DNA from: Apostichopus parvimensis | Taxonomy: Eukaryota; Echinodermata; Holothuroidea; Aspidochirotida; Stichopodidae | Assembly: GCA_000934455.1 (NCBI GenBank) | Contig: KN887436.1 | Span: forward strand, 9,601-73,600 | Direction: 5' to 3' | Length of the DNA: 64,000 nucleotides | Shown: piece after piece, positions 12,601 to 22,442 of the stretch | How positions within the stretch are numbered: position 1 is the first letter of the stretch | Layout of the letters: every line of letters starts with the position of its first letter | Position numbers and translations under genes: made by a program | Notes under the pieces: model-generated | Seen by the model: only the letters and a program-made list of their open reading frames with translations | Database searches by the model: none | What the model was told of the DNA's origin: nothing

Positions 12601-15600
12601 GTAACCTTTGTAGTATAGGAGAGCCTTCAAGGAGTACCTCAAGAAGATGATGATTCCCAACCAGAGAAGCGAGGCAAATAGAAAACTAGAGATGAAGGTG
12701 CCGGTAAGTTTATTAAACGACCTGAGGGAGAAAGAGCACAACAAAAATTAAGAGAAAGAGCTGATTGACAGCTAAATGTAACTTCACTCCTCTCTTAATT
12801 AAAGGTCATACTGTAAGTATTTATGTTCCCAAATTAGTTGACAACTCATGGGCTAAATTTGTTTTACAAAATTAGAATTTGTTCAAATTTTTCCAAAGAA
12901 TTGTTTCCTACAGATTCCTGACCATCGAAACTATTTCCTTAGTTATGGAATAACTGTCACTGTGTCGCTGAGATCATATTCTCTGAGGAAGGCAGGGATT
13001 AAACTTGAAAATTTGTTTCGCATCAAGCTGCATCACACGGAGCAGAGACTTTTTTTTTAAATTTATTCAATTATACAGCCAAGTGTAATTAAAAGATCTA
13101 CTCTACAATATGTTGTTACACTACACTACTGTACATAGTTGTAGCTATAGCAACATAATATGAAAAATGGCCAGGTTGCTACAAAAAATTCAAAGAGAAA
13201 ATAGCAGTTGTTTTTGGTACAAGAATGGAGGAACCTATTTAGAGTTTATCTGTTCTTGGAAACACAGTATGTACAGGAAGACCTCTCACCAACCTTCAAC
13301 CTGATTAAATGTACAGTGGCATACAGGTCTATTCCATTTCTATGGGACTAAAATGTGATACTTCACTCCATCTAACACCATCCTCATCACACCATGTAAC
13401 ACCATCCTCATAAACACCATGTAACACCATCATCATCACACCATGTGTAACACCATCACNNNNNNNNNNNNNNNNNNNNNNNNNNNNNNNNNNNNNNNNN
13501 NNNNNNNNNNNNNNNNNNNNNNNNNNNNNNNNNNNNNNNNNNNNNNNNNNNNNNNNNNNNNNNNNNNNNNNNNNNNNNNNNNNNNNNNNNNNNNNNNNNN
13601 NNNNNNNNNNNNNNNNNNNNNNNNNNNNNNNNNNNNNNNNNNNNNNNNNNNNNNNNNNNNNNNNNNNNNNNNNNNNNNNNNNNNNNNNNNNNNNNNNNNN
13701 NNNNNNNNNNNNNNNNNNNNNNNNNNNNNNNNNNNNNNNNNNNNNNNNNNNNNNNNNNNNNNNNNNNNNNNNNNNNNNNNNNNNNNNNNNNNNNNNNNNN
13801 NNNNNNNNNNNNNNNNNNNNNNNNNNNNNNNNNNNNNNNNNNNNNNNNNNNNNNNNNNNNNNNNNNNNNNNNNNNNNNNNNNNNNNNNNNNNNACACCAT
13901 CATCACACCATGTTACACCATCCTCACACCATGTAATCATGACACCATGTGTAACACCATCATTATCAAACAAATAGAGACTCAATGGGTTTCATGCCCA
14001 GACTCTCTCTTGAATGCCTTTTGTTGTAAAAGTACAGTTTCTAATAATATTCAGAATATTCAGAATATTATTTGTCATGCATAATTTACAGTATACAAGA
14101 GTTACAGTTAATTGATTGCCACATTGGTTGCTAGTATACTGTATATGCCAACAAATTCTGTACAAATTCTTGGGCGTACTGTCAACGATGCTGGTTCTAA
14201 CCTGTATCGATATAAATCCTTGGCATTCAATTTGAGGCATTCAATTTGAGCAGTGAGGCTTATATTTCTTTTTTATAGGTTATATTTTGAAAGATACGGC
14301 ATCATTGCCAAAGAATATATATTGTGGGAATTTTTGAGTTTACCAATGAATATCACCTTCATAAGGACAAAAACAAATCCGGTGGTGCAATACCATATGA
14401 AGATCATTTTGTCAAAGATGGATGTTGTAATAAGAAGGACAAAGTCTATAAAAAAAAAATTCAAAAGAACTTGTGAAGGTATACTATATGTATTGTTACA
14501 TGGTTAAATTGCGATGATTTTCTCTGTGTTCTCAACTAATACACAAGAAAAACAATTGTGCAGACTTTGTGAATATACTTACTGTACATATTTTTACATT
14601 TTTTTTTAAATATCATCACCAATGCAAAATTAACATAAAATAAGGTAATTTGAAAGAATTTTTCAGTGCTAGAGGATGGAGATCTCGCCTTCATAGTAAC
14701 TTAACAGTCAGGTTACTCTGTTATATTATATGATATTGTATGAGGTCACTTTGAAACAGTCAACGCTTATCTTTCGAAAAAAACAAGTCACACTGTTTGC
14801 TTACATTCTAAAGCAAATTTATCAATGCAGATTACTTTATTTGCAAACAACTTATTGCTCTCTTTCTTTAGATCTGTACTCATTGGTCGATATGCCTGAC
14901 TCCCTAGCAACCACAATGCTCAAAAACAGTATGTACTTAAAGTTCTAAAGCTAGGGATGTCCCCCAAACTCTACTTTTCCCATTTTTTTTTTTTTAAGTG
15001 AAAAAGAAGATGATGTTCTGACCTGTAGGAAAACATGCTACTGTTCTTGTTCCAATTATTACCATGGAAACCAGTACTTTCCTGTTTGGTTAACCTATTT
15101 AGATGTTCATAGTAATTTACAGCAATGAGTTTTTAAACAATTACCCAGTTTTCTACTATAGCAGATTTCCTTTTACAAAGTTCTGAAGTCATAAAGGTCT
15201 AGATACCTTAGCATGATCCAGTGCAGTTGAAAGTAGGCATAACAGACAGTATTGTGTCAGGGACAAATATTTACATACTGTATCAAAATGTTATGCAAAA
15301 TGTGCAAGTTGTTATATAAACAAATGCCAAGATGTAGTGAATAGCAGTTGTTGTGCATGTACACAGTATTTTATAGTCCTGAGACAAACGTTCATAGCCT
15401 TCAATAGCTGCTACACAAAGTTTGAGAAACTTAATTATTCTCTGTGTGACATTCATCGTAGATCTGTACGTGGTAAACGTAGTTAGCGAGACTGCCATGC
15501 TGGTAAGTGAATCGGTCTCCAGTTAATTATGATCTGGTTTGTAAAAGTCTCAGGTCAAACTGGACAGTGATTACATTAAGTGTATCTATATACTGTATAT

Positions 15601-18600
15601 CAACTGGCGTGACAACGTGTGGAAGGAGGAAATTGTTCCATCCAGTTGGATGGACGATGCAAATTACATGGCAAGTCTCAAGCATAACAAACAGTTATCG
15701 CTTCTGTATCATGATGACTGGTTATGTGAATGCCTGACTTTTGACTGACTCTATTCAGCAGACTTCTAGCAAGTCCAAACTTGCACTCACATTTTGACAA
15801 ATTTACAAGTGCTTGTGTAACTCACGCTTAAATGGATTTGTACTCACACTGGTAGCATTTTGGAATGTTACAGTAGTATCTAGATACTCAGTACTACAAT
15901 GAGAGTAAGTACTAATATGTGTACTCATAACCAGGGGAAGTCTACTTCTAGTTGTACTTGTGTTGTTGACTCCTTAGTACAGTACAACTCGGCTACGTTA
16001 TGTACAGTAACTAAATTTAAAATCCTTACTACCGTAAAACAGACCGTTCTGGCAATTACTAACCCTTTTCAAATTACAGTGTTTGCTGCATAGTTACAAT
16101 ACTACAGGTCTATTTGTACATGTACGGTAGCAGCCTATGAAACTTTGCATGGTACCCTGCTACTGTATGTTATAAAATGTATTCATTAATGTCAGTTCAT
16201 TAACATGTACTGCAACCACTACCAGCAATAAGAACATAGCAAGTACTGTACACATAAAGCAATAAGTGACAGGCAGAATTATTTAAGATAGATAGATAGA
16301 TTTATTTGTAAAAAGCCTTTAACCCAGCTACTATACATGTCAAATTAACATACTGTACGTACAGTAGAAGTAGACATGTACTGACGGGCTTTGATCCATG
16401 GAAAGTGACAAAATATCGTTATATAAAACAAAGCAACAATAACAGACCCACCTAATGAAATGAATTCATCGCACTTGTGGGTGTCACAAAGTTCTGTAGA
16501 AAGAGACCTTCAATTTGTTCTTAAAGAGACAACAGACAAGACTTTGAGGTTACAGGCCACGAGACCGAAGGTCCGCGAAACCGAACTTGAAAAAGGTCCC
16601 CGACACCGAAGGTCTTCGAGACCGAGGTCCGCGAGACCTTCGCGAGACCGAAACTATTACAAAGCCTATAATAGTGGTAAGATAAATATTACTACCGGTA
16701 ATATTACTGAGATCTGTTATCCACTTGACCCCCTCCCAACACCAAAAACCATCAACATTTCTAGCAAACCAATCCTTAATTTAGTAGTTAACTTGGCGAC
16801 ACCTCTCTCTGCCTTTCTTGTAATCCTCAATGGGGTGAGTTTTTTTTATCTGGTTAACCAGAGACTAGAAGCATTTCCTTGGTGGAAAAGATGACTTTGG
16901 GCCAAGTTTGAGTCTTGAAATGATGATAGTACGAGGAAATGCAAAAAACTTGAATGCTAATTAATAACGTTTCTATAGCTATTGCAGTTTTTCAAGATAT
17001 TCAGTTTTCAAATTAAAAGTGTCTGGTAGGCTCATTTAAGGCTCAATTGATGAAGACACTGGCTCCTCAGCGCAGATCTAAATGTTAATTGTTTAAGGAA
17101 TTGCTTTACAAATTTGTTCTGTGGTATATTAAGTCAATCAAAATCGTCATTTAAGGCGTAAGGACAAAAGTGTACTCTTGGATGACTTTCAACACCCTTT
17201 GCCCAAGTTGACATATTTTAAATGCATTTTATAGATGGCCATAAAAGTTATAAACGTGTTGCTATTGACATTTTGCGTTGTGTTAGACTACAGTAGGTCG
17301 TCATCCATCACTTAAATATATATGATAAGCCTCAGATGTTTAAAGGAGCATTTCTCAAAAACTAAAAGTGATATACGGAAATACGACCGTGACTGATAAA
17401 CAATGTTTTCCAGCGGTCAAGAACATACCAACATTAATGTTGTGCCTCATGGCATCCTCTAACTACAGTTTGTTCACCTATGATCGGTACAATGCCCCAG
17501 ATACACATTAAATATTGCAAAACAGTCAAATATATAGCAGTGACTATTACGTAAACATATATTTTTTTTACAGTCATACTGACCTCAAATCAGGAATAAA
17601 GAATATTGTAATTAACTATAGTTTGAAAGACTCGAAGGGTTGTGAATTAAGTTTACACCTTGCTGACGAGAGGGACAACGGAACACCACTAGTATGACCC
17701 ATTTATACTGTACAGCAGTTAAGAACAAAACTCTGGGGTAAATGGCTATACTGTAAGGCCGACTAAGGCAATGTTGACCCATGTTTTCCTTGACCTGTTT
17801 TTAGCTCCATCCAAGGGGAAAAATTGCTGGTAGAATCAGAGATATTACAACTCAGTTTTCACAGTTGTTTGCATTAATATTGATCGTAGAGCTGTATACA
17901 GGTTTCTCAATATAATTACTGTACATTTACAGACTTATGGATACAGGAGTTAGCCGGGAAAATACTGAGAAATGGTAACCAATTATTAAAAAGAGTTCTC
18001 ACTACTGGGGATAGATGAAAGACTGTTTTTATGGTAGGCTAACATAGAAAGTGAAAATGTCTTGGATATAAATTTACTTCCAATGGTATCACCATTATGC
18101 ATCTGAGTACCTTTAACTTGGTAAAAAATTCTCAAATGTGAGGGGGATCTCACCAGTATGCCCTTCTATATTGGTTACACTTTTCAGGCAAACCATTAGT
18201 CCCCCTTTCCCCCCCCCCCCCTCTCCCCCACTCAAAGTCAAATTGGGCTCCTACGCCCATGAATATTTTCCACTACGGAAGAGCTAGCCTTTCCAAGTAA
18301 AAACCTTACATTGCTGCACAAGATATATTGCAGTTCTACTGTAGGTAATTTTTAACAGGTCAATAAATAAGCTTAAGGTTATTAACTACAAGCTGTGTAA
18401 CCTCCAACATCAAACAGACCCCTATAAATATTTGCACAATAATGAATAATTTCCTGTCACTGATGATGAGGGTATGCTTTGTTCCACATTTACCATAATT
18501 ACAAAGTGACCTTCTCAAGTTGAAACCTGCTCTACACCATCTAGGAGGTGTACTTTAATCCTTGAATTACCACTAAATAAACAATGCACAGGTAATAAAG

Positions 18601-21600
18601 ACAAACCTTACAAGATGTAGCTTCTTATGTACATATGGAATATTCATCTCATATATACTGTAGTCACATGCCATACATATCTAATGTATGATCCAACCGA
18701 TTAGGAGTGGCTGTGGGAGGCCCATTGGGCAGTAATCAAAACAGTTGTAGTTCCTTTGTCACTTTCAAACTTTACCAAACTACCTTCTCTGCCCCAGCTC
18801 CCCCCCCCCCCCCCCCCCCCCCCCTTTCCAACATACACACAGCAGTGAGAAATGTAATGTGTTCCAAATTTTGTAGAGTAGTTTTGAATTTTTAATCTCT
18901 TTTAAGATTATAGATTATAAGACTAACTTTACTTACATGCATCTTTGCACTTTTTAGTATGGTACTGTACAGGGCAGTTACGATATTTGACCCTTTCGCA
19001 TAATGAATAAGTTATTCCCGGCACACATACACAGACACAAACACACAGACAGACGTACAAAAATAATAACAATTACAACAGCAGAATGTTACCCAAGGAC
19101 TTACAGTAAATATCTGTACTGTACCAAAGTCCTTTTTTGATTCCATCTTACTGTACAATATGGCCAGACAGTATACCATTTAATTTTCACCTTGACTTTG
19201 AGTCCTCTAGGATACTGTATATTTAACTGTGGGGACAAACACTATTATACTTAAGAGGTTACTTAAAATGTGAATTGGTCTAAATGTACCATTTTCAAAG
19301 GTTTGTAGTCATGTTGTTTTTTTTCAATCATTCTATGCAAATTGGATGCAAATTTTTATTTTGGTGATAAAGATAAACTCATACTGAATCCTTCCCTTAC
19401 ACAATCAGTCTGATGTTAACTTACATGTACAGGGATGAGCCTGGGGTAAAAAAGAAAATTGCAGAACTTTGCAAAAATTGCGGTATAGGCTCCAGTTTGC
19501 ATAAACACTACAGTGTGTTAGGTTATAGTTTTTGTCCCCCTGCAGGTTGGATATCCATAGGTAATGAAAAACATGTGAACAGCGGATCAAATGATACAAC
19601 GCTGTTGTTAGAAATTCACGGGATTATGTAAATATCGGAGGTAGAAAAGAAATCACGGATATTCCGCGAATTCGCGGAAAAAGCTCATGCCTGCATGTAT
19701 TAGTACAGACAGTTAGACGGACGGCCCTGCCTCTTTAATTTATGGATCCTCCTAGAGGAATACTCACGAAGGTAACAGGTTGGATCTGATTATTTCTATG
19801 ATCCCCATCGAAGGATCCATCTGGGCATAAACACACGCAAGCACAGCGGTTAGAACCGCTAACCAAGTAGCCGGACTCACTGGGTAGGTATTCCGATGCA
19901 TACGATTCTGAAAAAATAAATAAATCAACGGTGAAAAGTGGAAACAATAATTAATAGCAGTTTCAGAGATGGCTGTACACTCAGTATATAAATAAATTCA
20001 AACTTACTGTAGAATTTACGGTAGAACGACAGTGCTAAGGTTGTGGGGAGACAGGTAAGGGAGGAGCGACGTAAATTTGCAGAATATTGGACTAAAAATA
20101 CAAATTGTATGGAGGAGACTAACTCTTCCATTTCCTTTATAACCAATGGTTGTTCCTCTGATATTTTTCCTCCACAAATCTTTCTTCGTAATGTTTTTTT
20201 GCTATAAAGGTTGGTGAACCCAAACATTTAAGAAGGACGTGCACTGTTTATCTTTCAAAGTCAGACAAAATTTACATTGGCACGAGGTCTACTTACAGGA
20301 AGGATTATATCAAGAGATTACTTCATTGTGACTCACTACTATAAATAGATTCCTCACTAGTTATGCAATCATTTGCAGTGTCTCTGACCTTTGTACGCCC
20401 AGTCATTCAGATCTACTATAACCTACTAGACTTTATCCGAGATTTGCAAAACAAGAAAACAAACAAAAAGTAAAGTGTTACTTCGACACAGTCTACACTA
20501 CTAGACACTACTACAGTATATAGTCACATGGCTTGTAGATCTTGGGACTGATGCCAAAACAGGTTACAGACATAAAACTAAAATAAAAATGATGAAATTG
20601 ATTAGATCTATGAGATAAAAAAACCTACTTGAGACTTGATCGATTAACAACATCAATTAATCATGTTTCATATCAGGGATTTTTGCGAAATACGTAACAA
20701 GTTTGATTGCTTGTCGTTGTTGATCGTTTTGTGAGTGCGTGTGTGTGTGTATTGACTACTGAGGGCAATATTCTTCTCCCTACTCCTTTCATCCATTCCC
20801 CCCATCCCGCCCCCCCCCCCAATTTCTATTCCACATAAATGTGACTTGACATCAAACATTTACAGTAATTAATTTTTCATTGTCTCTTGGGGAGGATGTC
20901 TCCAAAATCCCATACACGATGAGTCGGTTTTATATAATCTTGGGTCTGCCCCTGAATACAGGATAAATTATTCACTGATTTCTACTCTACACATATCCTT
21001 TTACAATTCACAATGGAAGCTGTTGCATAAACATTGCAAACTGTGATACTGTTGCCTCAGACTTCAGGAAACATATTACCCGTTCTCTGTGGTTTCCATT
21101 CCTGTGTTGAAACCAAATAAATCACTTGATACCAAACATAAAGAATAGATAGTGGGGGGGGGGGACTTAATATGACTTCACATTCTGTAGAATTCAAGTT
21201 CACAAGTTATTAATACCAGAAAAGCATACAATATGTTCCCCTTTCATCACTCTAAACCAAACATTCAAACTGTTATGTTTATGTACTCAACCTACTTTAT
21301 TCTGAACTATTGTAATCTACATCCTTGGTATAATCTGGATCTGAATCAAATTTAACCATTCAAACTTGGTGTTTTATAATCGCAAATAACAAAGCCCACA
21401 GGTTTTTTCAATTTACATGCTGCACTGCTTCTTTAGTATCCCTGTGAACAGGTGAAAAGTGATTAAGAGGGATATGGAGGGGGATTTACATCCAAACCTT
21501 TATTGTCTTAACTCCATACGAAATTTGTTATTCGCACAATCTTTCATTTAGATCTAATTTAAAGTCTAGACAATACCACAAAATGCCCAGAAAAGCCTCA

Positions 21601-22442
21601 CAATATCTCAAGCATCGTTCATTCACACTTGAGCACAAAGAGGTCACAACAGTGACAACACAATAAAGTAGAATTTTTAGGTTAATAATATATACATACA
21701 TATCCATTGTCAAGCTAGAAATTATTCATCCATAACGCACTGTGATTGAAAATATAAAATAAACACAAGAATTTCATGACAATGAAACCTGTTCTACTCG
21801 TTCAATATATATAACCGGGACAGGACCCTGGTAAATTTTAATTGAACCATACAAGACTCGCACTCCCTTTCTTCAGCACTTCACCTCCCTCCCCCCACCC
21901 CTCCCCCACCTCTTTTATTTTTATTAAGTTCTAGAGGCAGCAGTAGAGGATTCAGTCTGGGATTGGGAGGGGGGAGAGGTGGCGGGGGGGGGGGAGAGGT
22001 AGTGTGAACAAACTTTAAACAGACATGTGACTTTGCTTTGAGGGGTCAAACCACCAATTCACCTCAAAAAGCAAGATTATAAAATGATACTACCCACCCC
22101 CACCCCATCCCCTGGGGCTCCACAATCCTTTGTCATATTACCAAGTGAGCCCATGCAGATACTTACTGTACAAATGTTGAGCATGATGAGTTACTGTATG
22201 TACTGTACAAACTCAGGTATGGTGATAACTGTACAACAGAAATGTTAAAATACTGTACAGTCAAAATAATTTATACAGCACTTTGGTAAATTATTCACCT
22301 GCAATCTTTTCAGCTTCTTGATCCAGGTTCGCCTGCCTGTCTGGTAGATTTCCTTGAGCATTTCATGATTGACATCGAGATCAATCTTACCCTCGTGGGT
22401 GATGGTGAACTTTAGGGCCACCGCCTGGTGGGCCTCCGCCAT
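523..22442 (-). CDS. CPT1: Carnitine O-palmitoyltransferase 1, 11 coding exons, 3' end outside window
   Basis: CPT1 transfers long-chain acyl groups from CoA to carnitine at the mitochondrial outer membrane, the malonyl-CoA-regulated entry step of beta-oxidation. Eleven GT-AG exons with compatible phases (22442-22299, 19907-19768, 12721-12553, 11662-11561, 10909-10694, 10388-10192, 9587-9477, 9061-8981, 7984-7861, 1551-1421, 670-523) give 521 codons. The start [15 protein letters not shown] is nearly that of vertebrate CPT1A. It is followed by two membrane segments (about 58-77 and 102-122), the [15 protein letters not shown] and MVNSNYYGM blocks, [10 protein letters not shown], and the catalytic-His motif AEHSYADAP with His470 (human CPT1A His473). 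Family members are about 770-780 residues, so about 250 C-terminal residues lie left of position 1. Tyr follows the His-Ser where human has Trp. A possible upstream non-coding exon was not resolved. Identification is very secure; human paralogue assignment (1A/B/C) is not meaningful here. Confidence 0.97.
1421..1551 (-). CDS. CPT1: CPT1 coding exon 10 (residues 429-472, catalytic His)
   Basis: Encodes [40 protein letters not shown] and EHS. It carries the [15 protein letters not shown] block and the catalytic histidine His470. The exon ends in TA before GTGAGT, and joining to the next exon gives a Tyr codon (AEHS-Y-ADAP). TTTACAG acceptor. Confidence 0.95.
4059..4116 (+). repeat. Dispersed repeat copy (TTAGTTTAGTAGAAAAAAAGG family)
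   Basis: About 58 bp here match 31,622-31,675 on the opposite strand: TTAGTTTAGTAGAAAA, GGATCAGG, GGGACACT and AAGTCCC blocks in the same order. Two copies in unrelated places indicate an interspersed element. Ends and class are not visible. Confidence 0.6.
4673..4741 (-). CDS. Candidate in-frame cassette exon inside CPT1 intron 9
   Basis: An open 69-nt segment (23 codons, [20 protein letters not shown] then LRK) lies on the CPT1 sense strand between a TTCTAG acceptor and a GTAGAG donor. It is phase 0 at both ends, so its inclusion would insert 23 residues between Glu428 and Lys429 without shifting the frame. Exons 9 and 10 join well without it when compared with human CPT1, so it would be optional. 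I recognise no homologue of the peptide. It could be a chance open stretch. Confidence 0.3.
7861..7984 (-). CDS. CPT1: CPT1 coding exon 9 (residues 387-428)
   Basis: Encodes [20 protein letters not shown], then [20 protein letters not shown] and E. It matches human [45 protein letters not shown] acceptor, GTAAGA donor, phase 0. It is followed by a 6.3-kb intron, the second longest in the gene. Confidence 0.93.
8256..8372. repeat. About 20-bp tandem repeat in CPT1 intron
   Basis: About six degenerate units built on TGATGAATATTCAT, with alternating ATTG and GTCT spacers, in CPT1 intron 9 sense-strand territory. AT-rich and partly self-complementary (GAATATTC). Confidence 0.8.
8981..9061 (-). 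CDS. CPT1: CPT1 coding exon 8 (residues 360-387)
   Basis: An 81-nt exon encoding [20 protein letters not shown] and then ALTAGER, matching human [32 protein letters not shown] acceptor, GTAGGT donor. Confidence 0.92.
9477..9587 (-). CDS. CPT1: CPT1 coding exon 7 (residues 323-360)
   Basis: Encodes [20 protein letters not shown] followed by [17 protein letters not shown], aligning with human [35 protein letters not shown] acceptor, GTGAGT donor, phases 2 in and 2 out. Confidence 0.93.
10192..10388 (-). CDS. CPT1: CPT1 coding exon 6 (residues 258-323)
   Basis: Contains [20 protein letters not shown] and [20 protein letters not shown], then LPGIETDR. This matches human [20 protein letters not shown] and [25 protein letters not shown]. 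The GTAAGA donor leaves phase 2, which the next exon completes. Confidence 0.95.
10694..10909 (-). CDS. CPT1: CPT1 coding exon 5 (residues 186-257)
   Basis: Begins [20 protein letters not shown] and contains [20 protein letters not shown] and VNSNYYGM, the most conserved N-terminal block of CPT1 and one of the strongest signatures in the window. GTGCAG acceptor, GTATGT donor, 72 codons in phase 0. Confidence 0.96.
11005..11340. repeat. Minisatellite (CTCATGCTGTTGTA) in CPT1 intron 4
   Basis: Degenerate units of about 18 bp, core ACTCATGCTGTTGTA, with a higher-order duplication of about 117 bp (compare 11,051-11,130 with 11,168-11,250). The unit length is a multiple of three, so a 125-codon frame stays open through the array. 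The encoded [11 protein letters not shown]-type repeat is not evidence of a gene. Confidence 0.9.
11561..11662 (-). CDS. CPT1: CPT1 coding exon 4 (residues 152-185)
   Basis: Thirty-four codons, [20 protein letters not shown] followed by [14 protein letters not shown]. It aligns with human [29 protein letters not shown] at the start of the cytosolic catalytic domain. CAAAAG acceptor, GTAAGT donor, phase 0 at both ends. Too short to show up as a long open frame. Confidence 0.92.
12553..12721 (-). CDS. CPT1: CPT1 coding exon 3 (residues 95-151, transmembrane segment 2)
   Basis: Encodes [20 protein letters not shown], then [20 protein letters not shown], ending at STTLWM. It matches the second membrane helix and the RYSLKxLLxYxGWM block of CPT1. 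CCCTCAG acceptor, GTAAGA donor, ends in phase 0. Confidence 0.94.
13365..13970. repeat. Minisatellite (CACCATGTAACACCATCATC) spanning an assembly gap
   Basis: Short units of CACCATGT(GT)AACACCATC with ATC/CTC variants lie on both sides of a 434-base N run (13,460-13,893), so the array length is unknown. It lies in CPT1 intron 2. Confidence 0.9.
13460..13893. other. Assembly gap, 434 N
   Basis: Run of N inside the CACCATGT minisatellite. Long open frames called across it are artefacts of ambiguous bases. Confidence 1.
16559..16654. repeat. GC-rich degenerate CGAGACCGAAGGTC repeat
   Basis: About six imperfect copies of CGAGACCGAAGGTC(C/T) in direct and inverted order, far richer in GC than the flanking CPT1 intron 2. 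Part of an open 144-codon plus-strand frame whose composition (RPRSARPSR) comes from the repeat. Confidence 0.65.
19768..19907 (-). CDS. CPT1: CPT1 coding exon 2 (residues 49-95, transmembrane segment 1)
   Basis: Encodes [20 protein letters not shown] and then [20 protein letters not shown]. It aligns with the human YPASPSSWLIVVVGVM and IDPSLGIIAKI segment and forms the first membrane helix. TTTTCAG acceptor and GTGAGT donor; 140 nt, ending in phase 2 (Ser split). Confidence 0.93.
22299..22442 (-). CDS. CPT1: CPT1 coding exon 1 (residues 1-48)
   Basis: Starts [18 protein letters not shown] and ends in KKLKRLQ before a GTGAAT donor, phase 0. In mammalian CPT1A the residues Glu3 and His5 of this regulatory N-terminus are required for malonyl-CoA sensitivity, and both are present. 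The ATG is chosen by near-identity to the vertebrate N-terminus. The upstream minus-strand sequence is a short GC-richer 5' UTR. Confidence 0.95.

Noticed and set aside
13329-14084. Long open frames across the 13,460-13,893 region
   Set aside because: They are created by N bases inside a minisatellite.
16460-16894. 144-codon plus-strand frame with an Arg/Ser/Pro-rich part
   Set aside because: Part of the frame is a GC-rich degenerate repeat, it lies antisense in a CPT1 intron, and it shows no domain or splice context.
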